From NCBI RefSeq assembly GCF_024679095.1, contig NC_066516.1, positions 21,653,035 to 21,717,034 of the forward strand: DNA of 64,000 nucleotides, read 5' to 3'. Positions 45,323-56,204 of this stretch are shown piece after piece. The notes below the pieces were generated by a model, which had not been told where the DNA came from, made no database searches, and saw nothing but the letters and a program-made list of their open reading frames with translations. This DNA comes from Eriocheir sinensis. Its lineage: Eukaryota > Arthropoda > Malacostraca > Decapoda > Varunidae. The translations under genes were made by a program, and so were the position numbers. Numbering within the stretch: the first letter of the stretch is position 1; the number at the start of each line of letters is the position of its first letter.

Positions 45323-45634
45323 ATACTTGAATATAATTACTATTTTCTTATATTTTGACGGACTACGATTGGTCTTAACCCCTCTCATGTGACTCAGTAT
45401 TACTTTTGAACGATGTAATGGGGCTGATAAGGAAATACATAGGAGGCGGTCGGAGATAAGATAAGAAAAGTCAGGGGATACTTGAAGATAATTACTGTTC
45501 TCTTATATTCTGAGGGGCTTCAATTGGTCATAACGCCTCTCATGTGATTTTGTGATACATATAAACGACGTAAAGGAGCTGATAAGGTAATATACATAGA
45601 AAGAGGTCGGCGATAAGATATAAATAGTCAGGGG
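45323..45634. repeat. Diverged tandem duplication, period 155 bp, with GATA-type motifs
   Basis: Copy 1 (45323-45477) and copy 2 (45478-45634) start ATACTTGAA and end AGTCAGGGG. Between many substitutions, short blocks are unchanged: ATTGGTC, CCTCTCATGTGA, GCTGATAAGG and GATAAGATA. GATAAG occurs at 45426, 45455, 45460, 45581 and 45612. Conserved motif blocks in diverged copies suggest a regulatory element, though chance retention is possible. It lies about 4 kb downstream of exon C on the minus strand. Confidence 0.9.
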
Positions 45635-45643
45635 TTGAGAGTG

Positions 45644-45675
45644 AGTCGTTTTCTCTTGAGTCGTTTTCTCTGGTG
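45644..45675. repeat. Short direct repeat GAGTCGTTTTCTCT x2
   Basis: Two near-identical adjacent copies just right of the 155-bp duplication. Confidence 0.9.
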
Positions 45676-45960
45676 CCGCTGTGTGCCCATTCTCTCCAAC
45701 CTCTATGGATTACTAAAATAGACCTTTCCAGGGGTGACTATGGTAAATTATCGTCCTTATGAATAGACGTGTATACTTGATTCGTCGATTTGGAGGAATA
45801 TTATTCAGAGGGAGATGCGAGTAATGATTCTTAAGGGTAAATTAAAGGTGTGAAAGAAAGACAGGGAAAGTTAAGAGAACATATAAGTAGGCAAGAAGTG
45901 CGTAAAGAGACACACATAGAGAGATATGACGCTTAACTGTTTCGTAATGTCTGTACTCAC

Positions 45961-46009
45961 AACCGACAGCCAGGCCCAGCGATGACGAGGAATGGAGTGG
46001 AACCCTTAC
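45961..46009 (-). CDS. Putative 49-nt micro-exon
   Basis: On the minus strand a long pyrimidine tract ending TTGTCTTCCCCAG stops at 46010, and 49 nt later GTGAGTAC begins at 45960. Both splice signals are strong. Two of three frames are open; one reads KGSTPFLVIAGPGCR, another VRVPLHSSSSLGLAVG. Its length (16 codons plus 1) would shift the frame if skipped. I know no family for it. A chance pairing of signals in a pyrimidine-rich intron is quite possible. Confidence 0.3.
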
Positions 46010-46054
46010 CTGGGGAAGACAAAAGAAAATAAAGGTAAGAGAAGGCGCTTTTTT

Positions 46055-46056
<2 letters not shown>

Positions 46057-46115
<59 letters not shown>
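46057..46115. repeat. (AC)n microsatellite, 59 bp
   Basis: Pure AC run. Confidence 0.97.
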
Positions 46116-46116
<1 letters not shown>

Positions 46117-46219
46117 TCAGGATTTATTTTTCGATGTGCTTCAGACCTGTTATGCATGATATATAAATTGATTCTATTACTAATACAACCAATGCTGTCG
46201 ATAATTACAATAACACCTA

Positions 46220-46266
46220 CTACTTCTAGTAATACTATAAATACTACAGTCACTACTACGCTACTT

Positions 46267-46297
<31 letters not shown>

Positions 46298-46356
46298 AAC
46301 TACTATTACTACTACAAGGACAACAAAGACCATCAGTAACATCATCATCATCATCA
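46220..46356. repeat. (CTA)n and (ATC)n
   Basis: Imperfect ACT/CTA repeats 46220-46316 with a pure core near 46265-46295, then ATC repeats 46337-46356. Confidence 0.93.
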
Positions 46357-46753
46357 TCACGACTACAATAAGAACCAAAGAAAGAAAGGCGGTTTCAATA
46401 GCAAGCTAAACACAAACACACAAAACAAAAGAAAACAAACACCCTCGCGTAACGCCCTTTGTGGCTGCGCGTGGCCGCTCACAAGGGCTGCGTTGCGCCG
46501 CGAGATAGTGAAAGTGTGACGTCACTGATACGTCACGACTCCTGAAAGTAGGCCAGGGTTTGGGAGGTCGTTGACTCCTTGTGTAGCCTCTGTACCAACT
46601 CCCCGCCCCCCTCCACACTCCTACCTCCTCCTCCCCTGTCCTCCTCCTCCTACTCCTCCTCCTCCACTCTTCCCTACATATCTAATCTATTGGCATATAA
46701 TGAGGACGCTGTAGTAATGTTGTGTTACTTAGCGTATTTATCAGCCATTTCCT

Positions 46754-46754
<1 letters not shown>
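46357..46754. other. Single-copy DNA with a CRE
   Basis: TGACGTCA at 46517-46524 is followed 7 bp later by the half-like TACGTCAC. CpG-rich at 46440-46540. No exon supported. Confidence 0.45.

Positions 46755-46825
<71 letters not shown>
46755..46825. repeat. (GA)n microsatellite, 71 bp
   Basis: Pure GA run. Confidence 0.98.
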
Positions 46826-46829
<4 letters not shown>

Positions 46830-47075
46830 CAATGGCATAACACACTCCTGTCTCGCTCAAGATTGGTAAATGTAAATATTTGTTCGTGTAGATGATCCTT
46901 CTCCTCCACTCCCCTCCCCCTTTCTCTCCACCCCCCTCAACCCTGATACCCCATTTCCTTTCTCTCCCCGAAATCACAACCACCACTCTTCCTTTCAGGC
47001 TGGATGAGGGAGAGGGGAAAAGGGAGAGTTGTGCGGTGAAATCGTGGGGCTTGGAGGACGGAACGAAAGAGGACT

Positions 47076-47089
47076 AGATAGTAGTAGTG

Positions 47090-47120
<31 letters not shown>

Positions 47121-47145
47121 GAGGAGGAGGAGGAGGAGGAGTAGG
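47076..47145. repeat. (TAG)n to (GGA)n
   Basis: TAG run 47076-47118 passes directly into GGA repeats. Confidence 0.95.
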
Positions 47146-47275
47146 AGGGGGAAGAGGAGGAGGGGGGGAGGAGCGAAAGAAGGGAGGGTAAGAGAATTAA
47201 TGTTTCTTTTCTTCCTGGAGATTGAAAAAACAAGTTGAAGGTTGATTAAGTCAGGATCTTACAACTTCTTCCCTG

Positions 47276-47277
<2 letters not shown>

Positions 47278-47341
<64 letters not shown>
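47278..47341. repeat. (GT)n microsatellite, 64 bp
   Basis: Pure GT run. Confidence 0.98.
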
Positions 47342-47346
<5 letters not shown>

Positions 47347-47715
47347 GCTTGCGTCACGGTGCCGCCGTTTCAAAACCTTCGGGTTCTGCCTGAGTCGCGG
47401 GTCGAGGCGGAAAGTGAAAAGGCTCCAGACCAAACCGAGACGCTACGGAAGAGAGGGCTGTCTGGTGCTGGGAGGTGTTGGAGGGTGCTGGGGGGGGCTG
47501 GGGATGATATGAGAAAGTTGAGGATGCTGGAAGTGCTGAAGGGTGCTGGGGCAGGGCCGGTGGGTGGCAGGGGGGCTGGGGTTGTAGAGTGATGGTCGGG
47601 TGCTGGGAAAAATGTCCATGTATGCCAGCGTCCCACAATAGGCAGAGGCACAGTCACTCTGGCCTTGGAGTCTTGCACACATGCACCCATTTAGCACATC
47701 TATGTTTGTGAACGC

Positions 47716-47716
<1 letters not shown>
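47342..47716. other. Single-copy, GCTGG-rich DNA
   Basis: Loose repeats of GGTGCTGGG at 47460-47610 give Pro-rich or Gly-rich frames. No gene supported. Confidence 0.5.

Positions 47717-47770
<54 letters not shown>
47717..47770. repeat. (AC)n microsatellite, 54 bp
   Basis: Pure AC run. Confidence 0.97.
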
Positions 47771-47772
<2 letters not shown>

Positions 47773-48656
47773 CAGGGTGATGGACAACAGTAGTAGTTTC
47801 GTTAAAGAATCCCTCAGAGCTGTGTTGAAAATACATATCATATCTGACATTAAGTGGCGCCCAGTGCCGGGCCCTACTTGGGGAGCGATGACCCAGGCGA
47901 GCTAATGAGGGCGCCTGACGTAAGGTTCAAAATGCCGCCTTAGTACTGCAGAAACACGACCCTCATGACTAGCTCGTGCATTACTCAAGAGCAAGAAGGC
48001 TCACTGTACCCCTTAACCTCCTGCTACTCTCGCCCTTGCTGGCCTTCCCGCTGAGGGCGAACTAGTGATATACAAGAATCCACGGGCGGCTCCTGGGCGT
48101 GTGGAAGGCGTGAGGGTGTGTTGAGCAAGGCGGTGCCTGGCTGTCCGTCAGGCCGAGGCTCTGGATGTCCCACTGGCCATGAGCACCACGCCGCCCGCCG
48201 CCCAGTGGCACAAAGCTTGGTTTATACGAGAAGAACGAACAACTTTCCCGGGAACCTGAGGGGGGAGGGGGGAGGGGGGGTTGCAACTGAGAGACACCCG
48301 AACATCTCTCCTCAACACGAACAAAGTAGTCTCGGATACACAAAGGAATTATGGATTCCCGGAGGGACGCCAGCCCTGGGGCACGCCAGGCGCCCTGACT
48401 CACTCACAGCCATCGGTTTGGGAATTTATTTTTAGAGCAGCGGCGGGAGGCGGCACTCCGGGGTGGCCGTGGGGCCGAGGCTCAGGGGCTGCTCGCCCAC
48501 CAGGGCCGCGGGACTCCAGGGGCAGAGAGTGAAAGTTGTGTCCGCGATGTTACTGATCCGTCGTGATTCGGGTGAAGGCCCGTTACCAATCCAGGTGAGG
48601 AAGGGCCTGTCCATCCCTCGCCCCCCTGCCGCCCCCTGTGTGTGTTCCGCTACCTA

Positions 48657-48662
<6 letters not shown>
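47771..48662. other. Single-copy DNA
   Basis: CpG-rich at 48060-48530 with overlapping frames. No domain or matched splice pair. Confidence 0.45.

Positions 48663-48720
<58 letters not shown>
48663..48720. repeat. (CT)n microsatellite, interrupted
   Basis: CT run with two TTT interruptions, followed by C-runs near 48765-48780 and 48821-48832. Confidence 0.95.
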
Positions 48721-48721
<1 letters not shown>

Positions 48722-49757
48722 CAGTAACGCTCACCACTTCACAGCCTTACACCACAAACACCTGCCCCCCCCCCCCCCCCTACTTCCCCCTCAAAAAATT
48801 AATGGCCGTGATGGAAGCAGCCCCCCCCCCCCTTCCCTCCCCTCCACCCTGCCCCACCTGGAGGCCGGCGGGTCGTTGCCCTCACGGGCCGTAAGTAGGT
48901 TAGTAACAGCTGATGCAGTGTTGCCAAATGTTGGTCACGGTTCAAGGCCGTGCACCGTCAGCTCCCTCATGAAACACCTATAAAGAGGCGTCCAGAAATG
49001 CGAAGCAACACAAAATGAAACTGTAACACGTAGTAATACCCAAATGACACTAAAATAGGAGAGAATAGTAAGGACGATGACGCAGGAAGACAAACGCCAG
49101 GAGGTCCGCGGAGGTGGCAGCGCGGCGCCTCCTGACACTTTCTTTCAGGTTTTCCAAGTTTACTTTCGGTGGGACGCGGGATCCTAAAGGCCATGAAGGA
49201 CTTTCTCGCTCGGCACGCTTTTGTGAGGGGGAGGGGAGGGGAGAGTGTCGTCCAGGGGCCACAGGGAACGTGAGTAACGTGGTGAGGGGACCGTGGGGGC
49301 CGCCATGGTGGTGGTGGTGATGGTGGTGGTGGAGAGGGGGAAGTTAAATTATGATAAAGGTAAGGCCACCGTAACTTCAGCTAATGCAGTAATGAACACA
49401 ATATAAAACACCCAATCTACCATCGCACCACAAAAATTATCTATATACCTAAAAAAAAAAAGAGAGAGAGACATATCAGTGGAGGTTGTTCAGTTTTCTA
49501 TTCGAGTGAGGCGAAGGTGGGACTAAAGAGAAATTGAAAAGTAAATAAAATCATGAAATCAGATTATCTCCCTCCCCATACATGACCACCCACCTTCCCT
49601 TTCTGCCCCTCTCCACCTCCCTTCCCTCCTCCCTCCCTCCCCTACACCCCGCACCCCAAACTCTCCTTCAGCACATGAGAAATTTTAACTAAGAGGTGAC
49701 AAAATTGGTTTGCCTCTCTCTTTACTGCTGCAGGAGCAAGACGCCTCCGCCGCTCAC
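48721..49757. other. Single-copy DNA downstream of exon C
   Basis: Contains a GGT run (49309-49332) and A/T-rich DNA (49370-49560). If exon C is real this is intron. Confidence 0.45.
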
Positions 49758-49818
49758 CTGTGATGGGCAAGTCGTCCCTGGGTGACATGTTGGCCACCAT
49801 GCGAGTGATCAGGTCCAT
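49758..49818 (-). CDS. Candidate first coding exon C (partial gene, product unknown)
   Basis: On the minus strand the ATG at 49818-49816 is the first Met after in-frame TAA codons about 120-145 nt upstream. Twenty codons follow (starts MDLITRMVANM, ends SPRDDLPIT), plus one G, then GTGAGC at 49757-49752 in the context ATCACAG|GTGAGC, a strong donor. The acidic DDL near the end echoes exon B's DDLML. The phase-1 G ending equals that of candidates A and B. If transcription starts further upstream the 5' UTR would be CpG-rich DNA at 49.85-50.9 kb. A 133-codon plus-strand frame (49760-50158) overlaps and is the main rival. Confidence 0.42.
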
Positions 49819-51051
49819 CGTCAGCGAGGCGGGGATGAGCAACGAGCGGCCGCGAGGGGAGAGATCAAGGGGCGAGGAGTCCCTGGGGCGCCGCGAAGGA
49901 GCGAGGGGAAAGCGACCAGATTATCTTGCTGCTGATGCTGATTATGGTGATGATGGTCCCCGACGGAGAAGTGGACGGAGCAGCGGGACCAGCGCTGCCG
50001 CAGGAGAGGAGCCTCGTGGCACAGGGAATGACGATGAGAGCCTCCACGCGTCTCGGCACCCGCAGGAACACTCTCAACACACGTCCCTTGCACGAGGCCG
50101 CCACAACACTATCACAGTTCGTGACACAGCCGTGGTGGTGCCCCGACGCGCACACTGACACTACAGGTTCGCTATAGTAACTTCATGCTGTGGGGGCGGC
50201 TCAGCTTGACCTCTGCGGAGCAAGTCACGCCTTGGGAGGAGCCTCGGCTACCTGCGCGGGGGCCTGCTGCTCCACGCTGGCCTGATGCCTCCAGGAACAT
50301 TACACTCAAAAGTCTTTTAGTTCAAGTATCACAGGTCCACCACCTAGTCCTTGGCTGTCCCGGGCTGGCTGCTGGGAGGGAGCGGAGCGCGGCACGGAGC
50401 GCGGGACGGAGCAAGGGAAGCGGAGGCGCGTGTGTCGCCAGCCGTGGCTCGGGGGGCATAAACGTGGCGTAGGGCGAGGACGGGTCAGGAGCAGCGGCGG
50501 CGGCGGCGGGCGGGGGTGCCAGCTAAGGTGGGAAAGGTGCGGCGCTGACGGATGGAAGGAGAAGGAGGAAGTGCAGGTGTAGGTTCATTGCGTGGCCATT
50601 GAGGGCCGGACACACAGGAAGAGGGGGGAGGGACGCTTGGGGAGGGAAAGGAGGAGGGGGGCAGAGGGATAGTCTTGCTCAGGTCCCCCTCACCCTAAGC
50701 GAGGAAGCAGCAAGGAGTCGCGGCGAAATGAGCTGCTCACGAAAATTATCCAACTTTTCGGAAAACAAACTTTACACGCGATAAAAGTTGCATGTATCAT
50801 AGACATAAATACGCGGCATTGCCTTATTGGCGGCTGTGGACACTTGCAATACAAACAACATCGTCAGTACAATACAGTCATCGGGCCGCGGAGATAAGGC
50901 CGCCTTATCAGCCCCCGAGGCGCGGCTGCCAAGGTCGGCGGCGGTCACCACTTTATGACCTGTTTGATCATCCGCCCCGCCTGGGCCTGTAGTTTGTTTA
51001 AGGGAGGAAGGAGGATTGTGATGATTGTGAATTAGTTCAGTCAGAAAGTTT

Positions 51052-51057
<6 letters not shown>
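49819..51057. other. CpG-rich region upstream of exon C
   Basis: CpG-dense at 49850-50100 and 50340-50540. It would hold the 5' UTR and promoter of exon C if that exon is real. No TATA box recognised. Confidence 0.35.

Positions 51058-51094
<37 letters not shown>
51058..51094. repeat. (CT)n microsatellite, 37 bp
   Basis: Pure CT run. Confidence 0.96.
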
Positions 51095-51096
<2 letters not shown>

Positions 51097-51156
51097 GGAT
51101 TAACTGGGCCAGGTAGGCAATTAAGTGGAGGTGAGGCAGGGTTGGCTGCTGTATGG

Positions 51157-51567
51157 TGACGTCAAGGCCTCAGTGCCTGGCCCGGGGTGAACGACCGCGC
51201 TGCTCCAGTGCCACTCCTTCGCCCCCCTCTCCCCCCCGCCCCCCACGGCACTGACCACTCACAGCCCCCCTCCCTCCACTTTTCCTCTAATCCAGCACCT
51301 CAAAGTCTCATAAAAGGTCATTCACCCCTCACAAAGCCACCACCTCCCTCCCCACCCCCCCATTTCTTCCGTCCCTCTCCTCCCCCCGCGCAGTGCCAGC
51401 CCCCGCTCCCCCCTCGTGACCCTCGCTGGCACTCCGGGCAAGAGGGACACGCGGGGCAGAATTTCCTCCGGAGGGTGGTGGCAGCGCTGACCCGACCCCG
51501 TTTTCTTTACCTTGAGATCCGTGACGTCACCAGCGGAGCCCCGACTTCGGAAACGCGATGAACCAAT
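51157..51567. promoter_or_regulatory. Two CRE palindromes and a CCAAT box
   Basis: TGACGTCA at 51157-51164 and 51522-51529, and CCAAT at 51563-51567, lie 1.3-1.8 kb upstream of exon C on the minus strand. They could belong to its promoter or to an unseen transcript; the link is positional only. Confidence 0.3.
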
Positions 51568-52876
51568 GGATGAACCCCGACAAGCCGCGAGGCCAGAGGG
51601 ACATCGGCAGATACGCTGATAACGAAGAGGCTCATCGATAAATGCGGCCAAACTAGATAAGGCGAACATTAACTCTACTGGCAAAATAACAGGAAAAAAT
51701 AGGCTGGTAGTTAAGATTGAAATAAATAGATATGAACAATAAGATTACGCAGATAAAACTCGTGATTACTTCCTATTTTTTTTTTTGTGTGTGTGTGTGT
51801 GTGTGTGATTAATGTGCAGAGTTATTGGTCTTTGCTGTAAATGGTCAGCCATATATTATTTTCCTACTTAATCTTCTTTTTCCTCATCTCTCCTCCTCTT
51901 TCATCTCCTCCTCCTCTTTCATCTCCTCCTCCTCATTCTTCTCCTTCACCTCCTAACTTCTTCTCTGTACCTCAAGTCTTTCTCTCTCCACCTCCACCTA
52001 CTCTTAAGTCATCTCTCTCCTCCTCTTTCTTTTCCTCCTCCTCCTCCTCCTCCTCACTCTTCTCCTTCGCCACCTTTCTTCTCCTCCTCCTCATTCTCCA
52101 CCTCCAGTTAATTCCCTTCCTCCTTCTTCACCCCTCTCTCCTCCTCTTTCTTTTCCTCCCCCTTCTCCTTCAACACCTCTTCTCCACCTCCACTTCGTTC
52201 CCTTCCTCCTCTTCACCGACATACTCCACTTTAGCCAATCCTTCCTTTTCCTTCTTCACCTCCACTCTCAATCCTTTCTCTCTCTATGTCATCACAGGAT
52301 CTCTTCTCTCTCCCAACTCTTTCGCCACCTCCACTTCGTCCCTTCCTTCCTCTTCACCGACATACTCCACTTAAGTCAATCCTTCCTCATCCTTCATCAC
52401 CTCCTATCAGATCACCTTCTCCTCTGCTTCATCATCACCACCCCAGAATCATCTCTTTATCACGTCTTGTATGTACCGCCGAGAGGGTGACATGTTTTCA
52501 AAGCCACGTCAACCTCCGAGTCACTAGTCCCTTCATGTCCCCTTCACAGGTAACCCCAAACCCCCAATAAGAAGTAAACAACCCACTAACAACCTAAACA
52601 GCCTACTTATGATCTCTTTTCCTTGTGGCACATCTGGGAACTATAGGAAGCGACCCCGACCCTCATAGAGTCTCTCCTTCAGCTCTCCTTCACCCCTCCT
52701 TCACCTCTCCTTCACCCCTCCGCATAAAACTAGGCCGGTAAGGTGTAGGAGAAACTTTTGCTATTGGCCTGCTGCGCGCCGGTCAGACATCACGGTCAAG
52801 GAAACAGTTCGAGCCCCGACGCGCCAAAAAAGGGAAAAAGCAAATAAGCTCTCGAAGTGGTACGAAAATTTCACGG
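51568..52876. other. Pyrimidine-rich single-copy DNA
   Basis: A 20-bp GT run at 51787-51806, then CT-rich DNA at 51870-52450 in which CCTCCACTTCGTCCC, TCTTCACCGACATACTCC and neighbours recur at 52190 and 52335, a diverged duplication of about 145 bp. CCTTCACCCCTCCTTCACC short repeats lie near 52678-52722. No gene. Confidence 0.5.
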
Positions 52877-52978
52877 TGGAGGAGGAGGAGGAGGAGGAGG
52901 AGGAGGAGGAAGAGAAGGAAGAAAGAATTAAAAAATGAAGAAATTAAACGTTTATTATCCGATTTGAGGGAACGAAGC

Positions 52979-53041
<63 letters not shown>

Positions 53042-53121
53042 TCAGGGACTCCGTAATTAAGCTGAAGGGCGCGGATTGATAAGTCGGCGTTCCCTGCGAC
53101 CCACAACGCTGATGAACCAAT

Positions 53122-53180
<59 letters not shown>
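52877..53180. repeat. (GGA)n and two (GA)n arrays
   Basis: GGA tract 52877-52912, GA run 52981-53038 and GA run 53123-53180. Confidence 0.97.
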
Positions 53181-53184
<4 letters not shown>

Positions 53185-53473
53185 GGGGAATGGAGGTAAT
53201 AAACGAAATAATGCCGTGTCATTTCATCTTCAACCCGTGACGATTTAAAAAGAAGGAATCGAGTTATTTTAAAAAAGGATTTGATCGCCTTTGTGTCTGA
53301 GCTCGTTTTTTTTTTTTTCTCGCCGAATAAACCTTTGAGACCAAGTTACTTTATCATTTATTTCTTATTTTACTTATTAACATTTTATCCATTATTTAAT
53401 TATTCACTTATCTTATCATTTGCATATATTGAGTTTGGATTAAATGAACAAACACGTAAGGGGTGGCGAGTGA

Positions 53474-53474
<1 letters not shown>

Positions 53475-53535
<61 letters not shown>

Positions 53536-53751
53536 GTGGGTGGGTGACGAGCATTTGGCTGCGCCCGGAGGATCCTTTCTACCCGGCGAACCACGCAGAC
53601 GGAGAATCAGGGTCACGAATGTTGGTTGAGTTTGTGCGTTACTCCTCTCTCTCGTGCATGTTACTTTGTTCCGTGGTCGTCTTTTTCTCTTTTTTTCTGT
53701 TTTCCGATTTTTTTTGTTCTTTGGTCAAACACACCACACACTTGCGTTGGG

Positions 53752-53809
<58 letters not shown>
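53475..53809. repeat. Two (GT)n microsatellites
   Basis: GT runs at 53475-53533 and 53753-53809, both in the same orientation, 220 bp apart. Confidence 0.97.
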
Positions 53810-53810
<1 letters not shown>

Positions 53811-54460
53811 GGCGCATAATACACGTACACAATATAGGACCAAGGCCACAGGTGCACACACAAGTCTTGAGTAACAAATAACAACCTGAATGCTAAGAGG
53901 TCGGGTAGCCTTCCTCTCATTCTCAACAATCATCATCATCATCATTATCAACAAAATCAACATTATCACCAGCAAACACAACGTAATCAACAGCAACAAC
54001 AACAACACAGCTACAGGACAAATAACAACTCCAATAACTAAGTACACGAAGAGAAAACAAAACAAAACACTACAAGAAGAAGAATAAAAAATAAACACAG
54101 AGCCACTAGCTACCAGGAACACAATGATCACGAACTCGAAAACGCAACAATCTAACACAAATCTCAGCAACTCCCCTTAAAAAAAAAAAAATCCCTCATT
54201 ACTTCACTTACAAAGATTACCCAACATGCCAGTGCCCATACTCGCCACAACCACAACCTAACCCCCACAACCATCCCAACCAAGCCCCTACCACCACCAC
54301 CACACGTACACAGCATAATATCTGGACCACCACAACCCCCCTCCCCCACATCCCTGGCACTCCTAGCATGCTCAGAGGGGGGTTAAGGGAGGAGGGGGAA
54401 TAGTGTGAAGACGGTGCCTGGCCTGGTCTGTCCTCGGTTTTCTCCCCTGCGGCACCCCAG
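53810..54460. other. A/C-rich single-copy DNA
   Basis: CA/CAA-rich at 53930-54060 and CCACAACC-rich at 54240-54345. A minus-strand TCTTT|GTAAGT near 54208 is donor-like, preceded by a short MGTGMLGNL frame that ends in phase 1 on T rather than G, so it does not fit the A/B/C set. Not called. Confidence 0.45.
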
Positions 54461-54799
54461 CGTAAGGCCGAGGCTCCCGTGTGCCGCCCGCCGTCCGTCA
54501 TTCTGGTGCCAAAGGAGTTTTATTCCTTCGACGTGGTGATGGAAGAGGCACAGCGAGCGAGTTACGAGATAAGGAGAACGAACGGGAAAACGAGCCTTGC
54601 GTCACTAGAGCGTAAGAGCGAACGTAGCGTGACATCCCTGGGACCTCTCAGACACGCGAAGGGGTGGTGGAGCAGCCTCGCCTCTCTGTCCCTGTGTTAT
54701 ACGGGCGACATCACGCTGGCACTCCTCCTCCTCCTGGCACTGTTACGCCACCCGGGGTCATGCGGTCACTGTCCTCCTCTCCACGTATTATTAACTTGA
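54461..54799 (+). CDS. Candidate terminal coding exon (product unknown)
   Basis: A pyrimidine tract with a good acceptor (CTGCGGCACCCCAG, ending 54460) is followed by a plus-strand frame that stays open for 112 codons to TGA at 54797-54799. The translation is mixed and protein-like for its first two thirds (for example KEFYSFDVVMEEAQRASYEI), then Leu-rich (LALLLLLALL). A strong donor (GAC|GTAAGT) starts one base after the stop, which would put an intron in the 3' UTR. No long minus-strand frame competes here. I do not recognise the protein, and no matching plus-strand exons are found nearby. Confidence 0.27.
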   Translation, partial: RKAEAPVCRPPSVILVPKEFYSFDVVMEEAQRASYEIRRTNGKTSLASLERKSERSVTSLGPLRHAKGWWSSLASLSLCYTGDITLALLLLLALLRHPGSCGHCPPLHVLLT

Positions 54800-54854
54800 C
54801 GTAAGTACCACGCTTCGGGATTTCCGTACATCGCTTTTATTAATTGGTCCTCTT

Positions 54855-55105
54855 AGGGTGATGGGGTGAGGGGTTGGGGTGAGGGGTTGGAGTGACTAGT
54901 TGTGTTTGGGGTGTTTGGGGTGTTGGGGTTAGGTTTCGGGTGTTGGGGTGTAAAAACTTGGTCCTCTTTTGGTTGGGGTGATGGTTGGGGTGAGGGATGA
55001 CGGTGTTGATTGGGGTGAGGTTTAGGGGTGATGGATGGGGTGAGGTTTGGCGGTGTTGGGGTGTTGGGGTAAGCTTTGCGATCGTGGTTTAGGGTGTTGG
55101 GGTGT
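54855..55105 (+). repeat. G-rich GGGGTGTT/GGGGTGAGG array
   Basis: Loose, interspersed copies of TTGGGGTG, GGGGTGAGG and TTTGGGGTGTT fill 250 bp. G4 runs recur often enough to allow several G-quadruplexes on the plus strand. It is not the arthropod telomere repeat TTAGG. Confidence 0.88.
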
Positions 55106-55143
55106 GAAAAAGGAGAAAAGAAGAGGATAGGCGAGAAGGGGTG

Positions 55144-55146
<3 letters not shown>

Positions 55147-55196
<50 letters not shown>

Positions 55197-55276
55197 CATT
55201 TCTAAATAAGGCAGCAAGCATTGAGTCACCACGAGAGAAATAATTTTAGCAGGAGACTTACACGTCACGTAGGCTA

Positions 55277-55344
<68 letters not shown>
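55147..55344. repeat. (GA)n and (AC)n microsatellites
   Basis: GA run 55147-55194 and AC run 55278-55344. Confidence 0.97.
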
Positions 55345-55346
<2 letters not shown>

Positions 55347-55476
55347 ACTGACTTCGGGCATTAAGGAACACCTGTGCTTCCTCCTCCTCACCCATTTCCC
55401 CCTCCCCCCCTCTCTCACCTATCCGCCCCCTCATCTATCCCACTTCTCATTAATATATTTGAAAGGGTGAATAGAA

Positions 55477-55478
<2 letters not shown>

Positions 55479-55528
<50 letters not shown>

Positions 55529-55533
55529 ATACA
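55479..55533. repeat. (AC)n microsatellite
   Basis: AC run, pure to 55522, then ATACAC steps. Confidence 0.96.
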
Positions 55534-55691
55534 CGCACTAGCTAAGCGTTGTCCTAATTGTTCGTTCTCTTTGTGAACGTCTATTTGCAGGTTAACTTCT
55601 TGGAATATTTAAGTCTGCCATGTTTTCCTTGCGCACTTGATCTTTGTCTACGCTATTTAATTAAAGTTCGGATCGGAGTTCAAGTTTAAGA

Positions 55692-55729
55692 AAGAGAGAG
55701 AGAGAGAGAGATAGGAGTGGAGTGTGTGT

Positions 55730-55769
<40 letters not shown>
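55692..55769. repeat. (GA)n and (GT)n
   Basis: Short GA run 55692-55711 and GT run 55721-55769 with one GA interruption. Confidence 0.95.
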
Positions 55770-55772
<3 letters not shown>

Positions 55773-56204
55773 TGGCATAATCCCTGAGGTAATACAACTC
55801 TTCTTTTTCCTCCTCTTCCCCTCTTCTTCCTCCTCCTCCTCCCCCTCCTCCTCCTCCTCCAATGTTCTAATCCCTGACTGAAGAGAGGGGGAGGAAAGGA
55901 GGGACGGAGGAAACTTGATGCAAGAATACAAGCCCTTTCTCTAATCCCTACCTCCCTCCCTCCCTCCTTCCCTCTCTCTCTCCCTCCCTCTTTCTCTTCC
56001 TTCCCCTCCCAGCTTTTTGTTCTTCCTTTTGTCTCTCCCCTGCTCTTCAACTCTACCCCCCCCTCTCCCCCCTAAAACCCTCCTCTCATATTGCCTCCCA
56101 CGCAACCACTTACTCATTACCTCCCCCTCTCCCCCTCTCTTACTTTCACTCTCTCACTCTGATTTTCCCTTCATCATCTCCCCCGTTTCTTCCTCACTTT
56201 CTTC
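55770..56204. other. Pyrimidine-rich DNA
   Basis: CCT repeats near 55828-55860 and CCCTCC repeats near 55950-55990. No gene. Confidence 0.5.

Noticed and set aside
49760..50158. 133-codon plus-strand frame overlapping exon C
   Set aside because: It is Arg/Gly/Glu-rich in CpG-dense DNA and has no matching donor. It remains the rival to exon C but is the weaker call.
52795..52830. tRNA B-box-like AGTTCGAGCCCC
   Set aside because: The conserved GGTTCGA start is missing, and no A box or cloverleaf can be built upstream.
54855..55105. Telomere repeat
   Set aside because: The units are irregular GGGGTG words, not TTAGG, and lie inside unique DNA.
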